NCBI GenBank assembly: GCA_036927565.1
Contig: JAYESD010000003.1
Location: forward strand, 95,961,591-96,025,590
Origin: Tuctoria greenei
Taxonomy: Eukaryota; Streptophyta; Magnoliopsida; Poales; Poaceae
Reading direction: 5' to 3'
DNA: 64,000 nt
Below are positions 21,701-33,324 of this stretch, in pieces. The translations under genes and the position numbers were made by a program. Position 1 is the stretch's first letter. The number at the start of each line of letters is the position of its first letter. Below the pieces are notes generated by a model. The model was not told the origin of the DNA. It did no database searches and saw only the letters and a program-made list of their open reading frames with translations.

Positions 21701-22801
21701 CACAACTTTTACCGTGAGAAAGAGCTCGGGATGGCAATCCTTTTTGCTATTGAGGTTGAGTTGTGGCGCCAATTGTTGAGGACTGGCAATGGTGGAGCAG
21801 AGGTGGTGTTCGTCCTCAACTTCGGTGGTGTCCACGGAACTACAAACGGGGAGGAAGAGAAAACGGCGAGAATGGCGATGGCGGGGCGAAGCTGAGACGG
21901 AGCTCGACGCCGACGGCCAGGGGACAGGTATTTATAGGACAAGGGGGGTGTTTAGGCCATGCAGCTGCCTGCTTGCGTGCCGTGTCACGGTGGCGAGCGC
22001 TCCCGGCGTCGATCGGCAGGGACAGCCATATACAGAGCACGTCTCTCGGTTCAACCGAGTGTGTGAGGCTGACAACGGGTCCCACCGCCCCTTATCCTCT
22101 TCCGTTCTCTGCAACTTTAATTCTCATACCAAACTTGATCCAGAAATTCTAGATTTCTGTGGGGAGGCTCAAATAAATATCTGGAACTTGATTCTAAAAT
22201 TGGATTTTGAATTTGGTCAAGTTTCATTTGAATTTCAAATTTGGATTTGAATTTGAATGAAATTCAATGGGGCCAGTGAGTTAAATAGCAATTGAGCTTC
22301 AAAAATTTTGAAACTTTGTGGATAAGTTAAGCAAGTCATGCTTACAATAATGGTGTGTTAAAATCTTGATGTTCAACTAAGATGAACAGAATTCAAAATT
22401 TAAACTCTAAATATGGCTCGAATTTGCTAAGCATCTCAAGTAAAATAGCAAATGAAATTCAAAAATCTTGAAACTTGGCAGAAAGTCTATTTGGAATATT
22501 ATGAGGCCATGGAAAAATTTATGGCCTCAGATTTGAATATTTTGGCAGGGCCTAAATGTACTGCATAGTAATTTTCCCCAGAAATATTTTATTCAATAGC
22601 TTCCAAAATTTGTAGAAAGGTCACTTAAATTATTCTAGGGTCATTGATAAAGTTCATTCCTTCTATTACTAAAATTTCAGTATGAGTAAAAGAAAGATTA
22701 TTGATGATATCAAGTTTATGTGTACAACCATAATTGATCTTCACTATGGTTGACAACCAACTGGTACTGAACTTGATAATAAGGAAAATTGGGATTTTAC
22801 A
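18706..22801 (-). mobile_element. Ty3-C 3' LTR (about 4.1 kb, minus orientation)
   Basis: On the minus strand it begins TGTAAAATCCC (22801) and ends GGTCCCCACA (18706). It aligns with 41893-45303 along its length, but has about 700 bp (roughly 19583-20289) that the 5' LTR lacks. A GC-rich part lies at 21000-22080. Several ORFs of 60-150 codons have no family resemblance. Confidence 0.95.
21928..21937 (-). promoter_or_regulatory. TATA box in the Ty3-C 3' LTR
   Basis: CTATAAATAC on the minus strand, in a GC-rich setting. It is conserved at 44396-44405 in the other LTR. Confidence 0.65.
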
Positions 22802-22815
22802 TTCCCCCCCCTTAA
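22802..22815 (-). other. Ty3-C polypurine tract
   Basis: On the minus strand TTAAGGGGGGGGAA directly precedes the TGTAAAATCCC start of the 3' LTR. Confidence 0.85.
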
Positions 22816-22861
22816 AAGAATCTCGTCCCAATATTACAAAGGAAGGATAAAAGAAAAGGAC

Positions 22862-23736
22862 CTAACGAACATATGCCGCTAACAAGTCCGAATAGTTTGT
22901 TCTAAGATATTCCTCGCTTTCCCACGTTGCTTCTTCATCGGTGTGGTTGCCCCACTAGACATTGTAGAAATGCAAGGTGCGGCTTCTTATGGTGCGAGTC
23001 TTCTCATCGATTATCTCAGTTGGATGCTCAGAGTAAGTAAGATATGGATGGAGAGCTTCCAAATCATCCATACGGACGTTAGGTGGGGCCTTGAGACATT
23101 TCTGCAACTGTGAAATGTGAAACACATTGTGGATCCCTGAAAGCGACGCTGGCAGCTCTAGCCGATAGGCCACAGGTCCGCATTGTTCAATTATTGCGAA
23201 CGGTCCAATGAAACGTGGAGCTAGCTTCCCTTTTACTCCAAAGCGATGAATCCCTTTCATTGGGGATACACGAAGATAAACGTGATCCCCGACATCGAAG
23301 TGAAGGGGTCGACACCATTTGTCCGCATAGCTTTTCTGACGAGGCTGAGCAGCCTTGAGGTTGGCTTGAATAACTCATACTCGTTCTTCGGCTTCATTCA
23401 CCGAGTCGATACCATATATCACTCGTTCACCGGATTCACACCAGTTCAAGGGTGTGCGGCACTTCTGACCATATAGAGCTTCATATGGTGCCATCTGATG
23501 CTAGCCTGATAATCGTTGTTGTATGAAAACTCCGCCAATGGTAGGTGATCATCCCAATTCTTACCATGGTGGATGGCACAGGCGCAGAGCATATCTTCTA
23601 GCACTTGGTTTACTCGCTCCGTTTGACCATCAGTATGAGGATGGTAATCTAAACTTCAAATCAACTTTGTACCCAACGATGCGTGGAGCTGCTCCCAAAA
23701 TCGAGCGACGAACACGGCTCCACGATCTGAGATAAT
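22862..23736 (-). pseudogene. pol: Ty3-C integrase 3' half and chromodomain (minus strand)
   Basis: From the Sire-1 insertion site the reading continues with ISDRGAVFVARFWEQLH (second catalytic Asp), a TDGQTERVNQVLEDML segment (catalytic Glu), and then GKLAPRFIGPFAIIEQCGPVAYRLELP and NVFHISQLQKCL. The chromodomain runs from about 22990 to 22862: a stop at 22955-22957 replaces an expected Gln just before WGNHTDEEATWESEEYL, and the reading ends NYSDLLAAYVR. The chromodomain is thought to steer integration to particular chromatin. The first half of the integrase is at 34931-35500. Confidence 0.92.
23732..23736. repeat. target-site duplication ATAAT (Sire-1, left copy)
   Basis: ATAAT precedes the LTR at 23737. 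The same five bases lie at 33320-33324 and 34926-34930, flanking the other LTR copy on both sides. Confidence 0.9.
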
Positions 23737-24581
23737 TGAAAGTCGCCTAGAGGGGGGTTAATAGGCAATAATACATGAAATCACTTAATCAAACAAGATT
23801 AAATTTTTGTGGCCAGCCTAGTCTGCACAGGGCCGGACTAGTCCGCTCAGCACAGGGTGGAAACCCTAAAACTTGATTTCTATAAGTTATTTGCGGAATT
23901 AAAGTTAACAAAAGATATGAGAAATGTGTAGTAAACTTGTGAAGCTCAAATTGTGATGTTTAAACACTTAGATTGCAAGTTCACAATTATGATCAAAGTG
24001 TAAGTCAATAAAAGCAAAGTGAACCCTAATAGTAATACTAGTGATCACAAGAAGCGAAAGACAAGTGAAACGAGATTGTTCCTGTGGTTCAGCTCCACGA
24101 AGAAGCCTACCTCCACGTCGAGAAGTCCACACCAGGATCATGTCTCACTTGACCCTTCTCTCACCAAGCCACCACGATAGCCGGCTTTGTTTCCACTATA
24201 TCAATTGGTAATCACCAAGTTTGATGGAGATGCTCACAACTTGTCTGCCATGACTGGACTAGTTCGGCATCCTAGGGTTTTTCTCATTTTAGGCTTCTCA
24301 CTTAGGTTTTTCTCTAAACCACCACTTTGATCCCCTTGGTTTGATCTCAATGCACATGATACAACCACCCTCTCACATGATACGGCTCATATAAGCTCAA
24401 TACCATAGAAATCCTAATTTCTACGCTTGAGTCTATGACGCCCGTTTTCTCCTTTTCCTTTTTGAGGGTTTTCATCTCATTTTAATCCTTGTACCTATGC
24501 TTAAGATCAACTAAGCTCATTAGCTCTTAATTGTCATCATCAATCATCCAAAACCCACGGGGATGCCTAGATGCACTTTCA
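23737..24581 (-). mobile_element. Sire-1 3' LTR (845 bp, internally deleted)
   Basis: On the minus strand it begins TGAAAGTGCATCTAGGC (24581) and ends GGCGACTTTCA (23737). It matches 33325-34925 except for a deletion of about 730 bp joining the equivalents of 33829 and 34562 at the shared bases ACTTG. The deletion removes the TATA box and most of the CGGACTAGTCCG array; one full motif remains at 23833-23845. Confidence 0.93.
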
Positions 24582-24597
24582 TTCTCCCCCTTTTTGG
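24582..24597 (-). other. Sire-1 polypurine tract
   Basis: On the minus strand CCAAAAAGGGGGAGAA lies against the 3' LTR, the form usual in Sireviruses. Confidence 0.88.
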
Positions 24598-25077
24598 TGA
24601 ATTGATGACAACACATTAAGACTTCAATAATAAGGTTAATAATTTTTTTTCATAACATGTATTTGTATGAGTGACTCCCCCTCAATGTATTCATCATGAG
24701 TAAGAGAGATTGAGGGAGTTGTCATACATATACATGTTATGGTGGGGTGCCTAAGTGATGTGTTAAAGTGTGAAAAGACAATGATTATGCAAAATAGACA
24801 TATAAATGAGGCAACACATCACAAATTTATGCAAGATACATGAATACATAGATTAAGTCTTACAATACAACTTGGAATGAGTTTTGGAACATGAGTCCAA
24901 CATAGATCAATAATCTCTTACATCAATATCTTATCTCTTCCTCTTCATCTCACTCCCTATATCTCTCCCCCTAGATCTAAGAGCCCATCCATGCTATCTC
25001 CAAGCTATCTAAGCTATCTCTCACCCTTTAGCATCAAGACACCAAAAAGGAAAAGAAGAGGGGAAGCTCCCTTAGGA
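24598..25077 (-). other. Sire-1 spacer between extra ORF and 3' LTR
   Basis: AT-rich noncoding sequence with no recognised feature. Confidence 0.6.
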
Positions 25078-26726
25078 CTACTCATTGTCGGAGTCGTCGT
25101 TGCCGCCTTGGGGCTCACTATCGCTCTCTGTGGCCTCCGGGTCAAGATGCGCATCATCATCGGTCGGAGCCGCGGTGGAAGTCCCAACTTCTCCAAAATT
25201 AGCAAGCTCCTCGGCAGTGAACTTGGAAAAGGAAGTGAGCTCACCATCGCTCTCCTCGGCGGGGGACATTGGAATGTCCAGCTTGTTGCACATCACCTTG
25301 AGATACTTCTCATTACGAAGCTCCATGCAACGTTGCCGAATTTTCGTCTTCTGGCATGAGAAGAGAGCCTTGAAGCATTTGAAGAAGCCACTCTCGCATT
25401 GTGTCGAAGGCGGAGGTGGTAGAGGAGATGGCACGAAGTGAGAGGAAGAAGCAAGAGGATCCACATTCTTCCTCCTAGGAGCAGTCGGCTCCGGAGGAGG
25501 GAGTTGTGGTCGAAGCCTCCGATGAATGATATCTTTCTTGAATGTGAGCCCGGAGATCTTCTCGATCATGTACATAATCTACGGAGCGTATCCATATGAT
25601 CGGTTGTGGGTGTGAGAGATGTTGAAGATGTCATCAAAGATATAGTCCACCACATTGAAGCGGACATTTCCATCAATGAGGACCATTAAGTGCATCAGAT
25701 TTCCTTGTATTATCCCCGCATCTCCATCCTTGGGGGTAATGTTCTTTCTAAGGACCCGGTTGAGCACACTATAGAATGACTTGATGTTTCTGATATGCCC
25801 GGCCTCATACTGTGCATGACTTGGATACATATACTCCAATGTGTCCCGATCAACTGGCTTCAGATTAGAGATGATGGTTTCATTATCCAGTTGAGCTTCC
25901 AAGTCAAGCAACTGAGCAAACTCCCAATATGTGGTAGAGTACTGCTCTCCATGGGTCATCTAGGTAATCTTCCTGTCCCCGTCGGTGTGGAAGTACAAGG
26001 TGGAGTAGAATTGAGTGATGACCTCCACATTCCAGTCGTACTGGAAGAACATGAACTTCTTCAGCCCATGCCTCTCGACAGCCTCAATTACAGCATTGAA
26101 GGCTTGATGATCTTTCTGGGCCATGTAGTCCTAGTCGATCCACTGAGCATTTGTGATAGGGGTCTGCTTGGTCATATAGACTGTCCTGTAGTAGTCACAG
26201 TGGAAGTCAGACCAGAACCGGGGATCCACTGTGCTCCTGTCACGCTGATAAACATTGATCTTCCTCAGCTTGTGTGCCTTCTCAGCCACCTTGCCCTTGA
26301 AGATGTTGGAGTCAAAGGCAGCTGCACGGTTTGGGTTCCGTGCAGGAGAGGACATCCTCAAGTGGCCAATGGGTTGAGTGGCACCCTTCTTTTCTTTGCT
26401 TGCAAGCTTCTTGGCCACAATCACCCTCTTCTTGGGTGCAGCATCAACAGGAGCCTTGCCCTTATCTTTGGAGGTCCTTGCCGCCTGAGACTTGGCTTGC
26501 TCACCCAAGGTCACAAGCCGCTTCCGTTTCGGCGCTGCCTCGGCAACAGCAGAGTTATGCTCCTCCCGCCGCATCTTCTTCGCCTTATGAGAGGCAAAGT
26601 ACGCAGCCGCCATCTCTTGATCCTCTCTTTGCTTCTGGTGAAAGAGAGCCTGCTTCTCCGCTTTGGTCTCGGATCAGAAGGAGGAACGTATTCATTGTCT
26701 GACATGATTGCTGACAAGAGAAGCAA
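25078..26726 (-). pseudogene. Sire-1 accessory ORF downstream of pol (minus strand)
   Basis: A decayed reading frame of roughly 540 codons starts at the ATG near 26705 (MSDNEYVPPSDPRPKRRSR). A frameshift near 26640 leads into a basic Ala/Lys-rich part, then GLKKFMFFQYDWNVEVITQFYSTLYFH, LDLEAQLDNETI, NVVDYIFDDIFNISHTHNRSYGYAP and an acidic Ser/Asp/Glu-rich tail ending at 25078. Stops lie near 26131, 25960 and 25577. Sireviruses often carry an extra ORF here, sometimes called env-like. The middle resembles the plant family annotated as 'putative plant transposon protein'. I see no signal peptide or membrane span, so an envelope role is not supported. Confidence 0.75.
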
Positions 26727-26807
26727 AGGAATGTGTATGAGTCAAATAAGTTAAGGAAAAACGGTTGAATTCACAAGATCAACCTAGGTTGGGTTTTTCA
26801 CTGTGTA

Positions 26808-26885
26808 ACCCGGACTTGTCCGCCCAAGGGCCGGACTAGTCCGCACTAGGTCGGACTTGTCCGCCCTGTGGTCGGACTAGTCTGG
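26808..26885. promoter_or_regulatory. CGGACTAGTCCG cluster 1 upstream of the accessory ORF
   Basis: Four matches lie in 78 bp: CGGACTTGTCCG, CCGGACTAGTCCG, CGGACTTGTCCG and CGGACTAGTCTGG. Confidence 0.8.
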
Positions 26886-27279
26886 TTCACACAGCAAGAA
26901 CCCTAATCTAAGAAAATTTGCAAAAACTACGGATCCTACCACAAGAATGGAGCTACATGATCACATTGATGTGCACAACAGCATTTGTGAATAAGATTCT
27001 ATCAATAGACTCAAAAGAATTGAATCCCAAGGATTTTGGAGTTAGGTCAAGAATACCTCTTCAAATCTTCGATTTGATGAAATGTGAGTGAGGAATCAGT
27101 CTCCGATGGTTGGGGAATGGTTCCTAAGCACCTTAGGGCTTCAATCCACCGATTGGAATCGAGATTTTGTGGATGGAATCAAAAATCGCCGTTTGGGAGA
27201 CGGTTTTCGAGCGTTTTGGAGAGAGAGTGTTTGAATGAAAGTGGAGAGGTCGAGGGCACCCTGGGGAGGCTAAGTCCCC

Positions 27280-27395
27280 AAGGGCCGGACTAGTCCGGTC
27301 AGGGACCCGGACTTGTCCGGCCTCCGGACTGGGTTCGGACAACCTAAACCACCGGACTAGTCCGATCTGCTGGAGCGGACTAGTCCGGTCCTAAG
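27280..27395. promoter_or_regulatory. CGGACTAGTCCG cluster 2 upstream of the accessory ORF
   Basis: Includes CCGGACTAGTCCGG, CCGGACTTGTCCGG, ACCGGACTAGTCCG and GCGGACTAGTCCGG within about 115 bp. Confidence 0.85.
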
Positions 27396-27630
27396 ACCTA
27401 AAATTCCTATATATTGAGTTTTTAGTGGAGAGTTGATCCTTTTGGACTTATTTCGCAAAAGATCTTTGTAAATATGGTCAGTAAACAATCAACAATCAAA
27501 CTATGACCATGATTTACAAGGATTCAATAATTTCAAAATAATTTGTAGGGAAATTGAGGAGGATGAGGTTTTCGCAAGCATGTGTGAATTTTGAATATTA
27601 CAATCAGATGTGCAAGACATAAACCACATT

Positions 27631-28005
27631 TCAAGAATCTAAGATATTTAGCTCACTCCTAAGTTCACAAAACCTTTTCTCATCTAGGGGCTTGGTAAAG
27701 ATATCGGCCAATTGTTTTTCAGTTCTCACATGGGAAATTGCAATGTCTCCTTTGATGGAGTGATCTCTCAAGAAATGGTGGCGAATATCGATGTGCTTGA
27801 TCCTTGAGTGTTCAACTGGATTGTGGGCTATTTTGATGGCACTCTCATTATCACATAGGAGAGGGATATGGTGCAAGTTTATGCCATAGTCCCTAAGAGT
27901 TTGTCGCATCCAAAGAAGTTGTGCACAACAACTTCCGGTGGTGACATACTCCGCTTCGGCTGTGGAAAGTGCAATAGAGTTTTGTTTCTTTAAGGACCAA
28001 GACAC
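27631..28005 (-). pseudogene. pol: Sire-1 RNase H (minus strand)
   Basis: The Ty1/copia RNase H shows SWSLKKQNSIALSTAEAEYV, CDNESAIKIAHNPVEHSRIKHIDIRHHF and TEKQLADIFTKPLDEKRFCELR, the expected end of pol. This segment of 125 codons is unbroken. Confidence 0.95.
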
Positions 28006-29682
28006 TAGAGATCTACCAAGGAATTGGCATGTTCCCGATGTACTCTTTCTATCAACTTCGCACCTCGCATAGTCTGCATCGGAATATCCAATGAGGTTAA
28101 ACTTAGAGCCCTTGGGTTACCAAAGTCCTAGGCTTGGTGTGTGAACCAAATATCTAAGAATTCTCTTAACGGCGGTCAAATGACACTCCTTAGGAGCGGC
28201 TTGAAATCTAGCACACATACACACACTAAGCATGATATCAGGCTTAGATGCACATAAGTATAGCAATGAGCCTATCATGGAACGATATACCTTTTGGTCC
28301 ACACTTGGACCATCTTCATTAAGATCAAGATTCCCGTTGGTTGCCATAGGAGTCTTGATGGGTTTGGCCTTGTCCATATCACACTTCTTGAGTATATCTT
28401 GTATGTACTTGGTTTGACTAATGAACGTGCCTTCCTTGAGTTGCTTCACTTGAAAACATAGAAACAACTTCAACTCCCCCATCATGGACATCTCTTTCTG
28501 TCATTATCTTGGAAAACACATCACAAAAAGCTTTGTTAGTAGAACCAAATATAATGTCATCGACATATATTTGACAAACAAACAAATCATCATTAAAGTG
28601 CTTAGTGAATAGAGTATAGTCCGCCTTCCCAATTTTGAAACCATTTTGAGTTATAAAGTCTCTAAGGCACTCATACCAAGCTCTAGGAGCTTGTTTGAGT
28701 CCATAGAGAGCCTTACGCAATTTTGCACATGGTTTGGGAATTCTTCATCTTCAAATCCGGGGGGTTGCTCCACATACACTTCTTCCTTGATTGGACCATT
28801 GAGGAATGCGCTCTTGATGTCTATTTGATATAGCTTAAAATCATGGTGAGTAGCAAAGGCAAGTAATATACGAATTGATTCAAGCCTAGCTACGGGAGCG
28901 AAGGTTTCTTTGAAATCCAAATCTTCGACTTGTGAGTACCCTTTGGCCACAAGTCGTGCCTTGTTCCTTGTAACCACCCCGTGTTCATCTTGTTTGTTGC
29001 GGAACACCCATTTGGTGCCTACAACATTCGCATTAGGCCTTTTCACAAGCTCCCATGCTTGATTTCTGTCGAAGTTGTTGAGCTCTTCTTGCATGGCCAT
29101 CACCCAATCTGGATCTCGTAGTGCTTCTTCAACCTTGTGGGGTTCCAAGGAAGAAACAAAAGAATAATGTTCACAAAAGTTTACAACACGAGATCGAGTA
29201 GTTACCCCCTTGGAGATGTCTCCAAGTATATTGTCAATGGGATGGTCCCGTTGGACGCTTTGATGAACTCTTGGGTGTGGCGCTTGAGGTCTTGATTCAT
29301 CATCTTGGTCTTCCTCATCCTCATTGTCTCCCCCTTGATTGATGCCTCCATTTTTATCTTCTTGGAGCACATATTGGGGAACTTGATCTTGATTATTTGA
29401 GGAAGAGCTTGCTTGATGTGTAGGATGGTCACTTGCATCTTGATGTTGTTCTTGTGGTCGCATGTCTCCAAGTGCCATCCTTCCTATCACCACTTGTGGA
29501 GCTTCTTCTTGATCTAGCACATGACAATCAACTTGCTCCACTTGGGAGCCATTAGTCTCATTAAACACTACGTCATGTGCTAATTTAACAATTCCGGAGG
29601 ATTTGTTAAAGACACGATAGGCGTAAGTTTTTGAGTCATAACCAAGCAAGAAACCCTCATCGAACTTAGAAGCAAACTTCAA
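28006..29682 (-). pseudogene. pol: Sire-1 reverse transcriptase region (minus strand)
   Basis: From the integrase C-terminal linker (DEGFLLGYDSKTYAYRVFNKSS) it runs through an acidic Gln-rich spacer with GVTTRSR. The RT follows with WVMAMQEELNNFDRNQAWELV, NVVGTKWVFRNKQ, ARLVAKGYSQVEDLDFKETFAPVARLE, DIKSAFLNGPIKEEVYVEQPPGF, a frameshift near 28720, KALYGLKQAPRAWYECL and intact YVDD at 28556-28567. A second frameshift lies near 28491; then SMIGSLLYLCASKPDI and the VKRILRYLVHTPSLGLW segment. Better preserved than the Sire-2 copy. Confidence 0.94.
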
Positions 29683-30438
29683 AGTCCTAGGCTTCTTGTT
29701 AAGAATGTAGCATTTACTCCCAAAACATGAAAGTAAGTGATGTTGGGCTTGTTACCGGTTAGAAGCTCATATGACGTCTTCTTAAGTATGCGGTGAAGGT
29801 ACAACTAATTTATGGCATGGCAAGCGGTGTTAACCGCTTCCGCCCAAAACTGATCCGACGTCTTGTACTCATCAAGCATGGTTCTTGACATCTCAATTAA
29901 GGTCCTATTATTCTCTCGGCCACCCCATTTTGTTGAGGGGGGTAGGGGGCCGAGAACTCATGCTTGATGCCTTATTCATCCAAAAATTCTTCAACTTGAG
30001 TATTCTTGAATTTGGTGCCATTGTCACTCCTTATGGTCTTGATACTAAAGGAGATTTCATTTTGAGGTCTCTTCAAGTATCTCTTGAGAACACCTTGAGT
30101 CTCACTCTTGTCATGCAAAAAGAATACCCAAGTGAAACGTGAAAAGTCATCAACAATAACAAGACCATATTTGTTATCACCAATACTAATGTAGGCGATT
30201 GGACCCAAGAGATCCATGTGTAGAAGCTCCAATGGTCGTGATGTTGTCATAATGTTCTTGGATGGATGTGGTGCTCCAACTTGCTTTCTGGCTTGACATG
30301 CGCTACATGGCCTATACTTTTCAAACACAACATTCTTTAAACCACGGATGTGCTCGCCCTTAAGGAGTTTTTGCAAATTCCTCATCCCAACATGGGCTAG
30401 CCTTCTATGCCAAAGTCATCCCATTCTAGTTTTTGCAA
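29683..30438 (-). pseudogene. pol: Sire-1 integrase (minus strand)
   Basis: The zinc-binding region LWHRRLAHVGMRNLQKLLKGEH ... CSACQARKQVG has a TGA just before it, where Trp is expected. The catalytic acids are present: LLHMDLLGPI, IRSDNGTKF and, after a stop near 29972 and a frameshift, NGVAER near 29920. Further stops break the C-terminal part. Confidence 0.9.
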
Positions 30439-31152
30439 TTAAGCATGTATCAAGTTGGACTCTATCCGCGGAGAAATCCACAAGATAGACTTTCCCTTGA
30501 GTACACCCTTAAAAGCAATTGAGCCATTGCTTCTCCTTGTGACATTCACACCCTCATTAGTGAATAAACAATTATAACCTTTGTCACATAGTTGTGATAT
30601 GGACAAGAGGTTATAATCAAGTGAATCAACATGTAAAATATTTGAAAGAGTATGATTAGGGGATATAGCAATTTTATCGGCGCCAAGGATTTTTGATTGG
30701 CTATTGTCCCCAAAATAGATTCCTTCACTTGGATCTTCATTTAGCTCATACCCACAAACATCTTCCTCTCTTCGGTCATATGATTTGTGCATCCACTATC
30801 AAGAACCCACTTGGTTCCACCGGAGGAGTATGCCTACAAGAAAGAGTTAAGCCTTGGCTTTAGGTACCCAAGCGATGTTGGATCCATTGATGTTAGTCAA
30901 GAGGCACTTGGGCACCCACAAACAAGGTTGGGGACTTTTGCGGTGTGGCCCAACTTACCTAGCATATGCCTTTCCAAACTTGTTCCTCAATAAAACATAT
31001 GAATCATCAAAATCATGGAACAATGGATGAGGTTCTTTCTTAGGCATTTTAGGTGTAGTGGCAATGTTCTTTCCTTTATTGTTGTATGAGTCTCCTTTGA
31101 CAAAAACAATCAAGTCTTTGCCATTCTTGGGAGTTTTGGCGTTTTGCCTCAT
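30439..31152 (-). pseudogene. pol: Sire-1 protease and pre-integrase segment (minus strand)
   Basis: The aspartic protease site WVLDSGCTNHMTEE is readable at about 30820-30778. The reading continues to GYNCLFTNEGVNVTRRSNGSIAFKGVLKGK, the gag-pre-integrase segment, after a frame change near 30720-30790. Upstream (31152-30955) is KTPKNGKDLIVFVKGD ... SYVLLRNKFGKAYAR and a stop. Confidence 0.88.
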
Positions 31153-31283
31153 CCCCTAGAATAACCAAGACCATCCTTGACAAGGGGATGTCTTGTGTTG
31201 GTATATGCACTACGCGCATATGCCACCTTCTCCTTGTCAAAGATGCCACCCTTGGGTGCTTGATTGGTTTGTGCCAACTTTAG

Positions 31284-33013
31284 CTAATCTTTAAGCTTTA
31301 TGATTAAGTTTGAGCATTTACAAGGTTGAGATGCTTCGGATTTAATATTTACGGAAGGTGAACATGTAGAGGATGAAGGTGCATTGACCTTAAGAGACTT
31401 CATTTGCATCTCAAGGATCTTGTTAGCTTGTGTCAAACTAACAAGTTCATCCTTGAGCATAATTGTAGTGTTCTCAAGGTTTGAGAAAGTTTCCTTGCTC
31501 AAAGCGAGTTCACGCTCAAGTGCCTTGCTTCTTTCTCTTTCAAGCTCCAAGAGCTCCTCAACCTCTTGACATCTCTCCTTTTGTTGGATGAGCATGTCCT
31601 CTTGATGGTTGATGAGTTCTTCCTTCTCAAATATCTCTTCCGTTAACAATCTCAATCTCTTCAAGGTGCTTTTGCTCATGTCTTTAAGCATATGTTTATT
31701 TTCACTACTACTATCAAAGTCATCATGAGAAGAAATTGAAGAGGAGGATTTAGATTTAAACTTCTTTCTTCTTTCCTTGTCCATGAGACATGTTGGCCTT
31801 GATATCTCCAAGTTGGTGAAGAGCTTGTTCTCCATTGTTGTCTTCTTCATAGCAATAGTTGCTACCTTCTCATCTTCATCGGAGGAGGATTCCTCATTTG
31901 AATCCCACTCCTTTCCAAGGTGGGCATGTTCGGATTGCTTCTTCTTCTTGAAGTACCTTTTCTCTTTGGACTTGCTCTCCTTCTTCTTCTTGTTTTCTTC
32001 ATGTGGACAATCCACAATGAAGTGGCCATATTCTCCACAATTGTATCAAGCCCTTTTTGATCTTGTCTTGGGCTTGTCTTTGCTTCTTCTCTCATTTTGG
32101 TAGCTCCCCCTCCTCCTTCTAAACATCCTCTTAAAGTTGTTGATGAAGAGTGCTTCTTCCTCATCTGTGTCGGGACTCTCTTCATCACTCTCTTCCTTTT
32201 CTTTAGATTTTGAGGACGTTGCTTTGAATGCAACATCCCTTTTCTTGGAGGAGAAAAGCTGTTGTAGATCGTTGTAGAACATCGCTTCTTGCTCCATCAT
32301 CTCATGGTTGATGATTCTCCCTAGCACTTCTTCAGGAGTCATCTTGTGGAAGCCCGAACTTTCACGAATTAGTGAGAAAATAGTGACGTTTCGAGGCATG
32401 AATGCTCGAATCGTCCTCTTTACTACCTCGTGGTCGGTCCACCGGGTACTTCCATATGACCGACTCTTGTTGATGAGAGTATTGAGGCAGTCATACATAT
32501 CTTGCGGAGATTCACCCTCCATGATGGTGAATCTCCCAAGCTCTCATTCGATCATCTTGATCTTTGCTTCCCTAATGACGCGGTTGCCTTCGTGTGCCAT
32601 CTTGAGGGTATCCCAAATCTCCTTGGCAACCTCCAACCCTTCAATGCGGTTGAACTCCTCACGAGTTAATGAGGAGGTAATCACTCCAACGGCTCGAGCA
32701 TTGCGATGTAGAAGGACGGCTTGCTCCGGAGTGATGTCTTCCTCATTCTTGGGAAGGTGAACACCTGTCATCACGATTTGCCACAAGCTAGGATTTAAGT
32801 AAATGAGGTGCATCTTCATATTATGCTTTCACATAGAATAATCATTTCCATCAAATTGAGGAGGTTTGCCAATGGTAATAGACAAGTAATGGTTGCTAGC
32901 GATAAGTTGCTCATAATTGTAAGGATACCGGGAGTAGTCTTGTGAACTACTCCTGTTGTCGATGTTGACCGGAGCAATTGGCTTGATCTCCTTCTTCGGC
33001 ACATTGATCTCCT
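31284..33013 (-). pseudogene. gag: Sire-1 gag (minus strand), 5' end cut at 33013
   Basis: A Sirevirus-type Gag. It shows KPPQFDGNDYS, LWQIVMTGVHLPKNEEDITPEQ, RIEGLEVAKEIWDTLKMAHEG (UBN2-like capsid), MEGESPQDMYDCLNTLINKSRSYG and LGRIINHEMMEQEA, then a Lys/Glu-rich part. In the zinc knuckle YNCGEYGHFIVDCP, near 32045, the first Cys codon is a TGA. A long coiled coil of Glu/Leu/Lys heptads follows (about 31650-31400), as is usual for the long Gag of this group. Stops lie near 32829 and 32523. The 5' end joins a Ty3-C integrase fragment at 33013/33014 instead of a leader and primer site. Confidence 0.92.
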
Positions 33014-33324
33014 TCACCGGATTCACACCAGTTCAAGGGTGTGCGGCACTTCCGACCATTTAGAGCTTCATATGGTGCCATCTAGATGCTAGTGTGATAA
33101 CCGTTGTTGTATGAAAACTCCACCAATGGTAGGTGATCATCCCAATTCTTACCATGGTGGATGGCAGAGGCACGGAGCATATCCTTTAGCACTTGGTTTA
33201 CTCACTCTATTTGACCATCAGTCTGAGGATGGTAATCTGAACTTCGAATCAACTTGGTACCCAACGATGCATGGAGCTGCTCCCAAAATCGAGCAACGAA
33301 CACGGCTCCACGATTTGAGATAAT
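33014..33324 (-). pseudogene. duplicated Ty3-C integrase fragment
   Basis: This 311-bp copy of 23427-23736 has about 20 mismatches by eye. It encodes the same central integrase stretch up to the Sire-1 target site. It begins at a shared TTCACCGG at the junction with the Sire-1 gag and ends in ATAAT against the second LTR. Confidence 0.93.

Larger units (their letters stand above)
26727..27630 (-). other. Sire-1 intergenic region between RNase H and the accessory ORF
   Basis: A 0.9-kb noncoding stretch has two clusters of the CGGACTAGTCCG motif, at 26808-26885 and 27280-27395. It may hold a promoter or splice signals for the accessory ORF, but no TATA box was found between the clusters and its start. 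Confidence 0.6.

Noticed and set aside
21054..22250. Genes in the GC-rich part of the Ty3-C LTR
   Set aside because: The frames are not conserved in phase between the two LTR copies and overlap on both strands.
25078..26726. Envelope protein for Sire-1
   Set aside because: The ORF is in the place called env-like in some Sireviruses, but no signal peptide, membrane span or fusion-type segment is visible.
25795..26754. 319-codon plus-strand ORF
   Set aside because: It is the complement of the Sire-1 accessory ORF, which has the family resemblance and expected place; the plus-strand frame has none.
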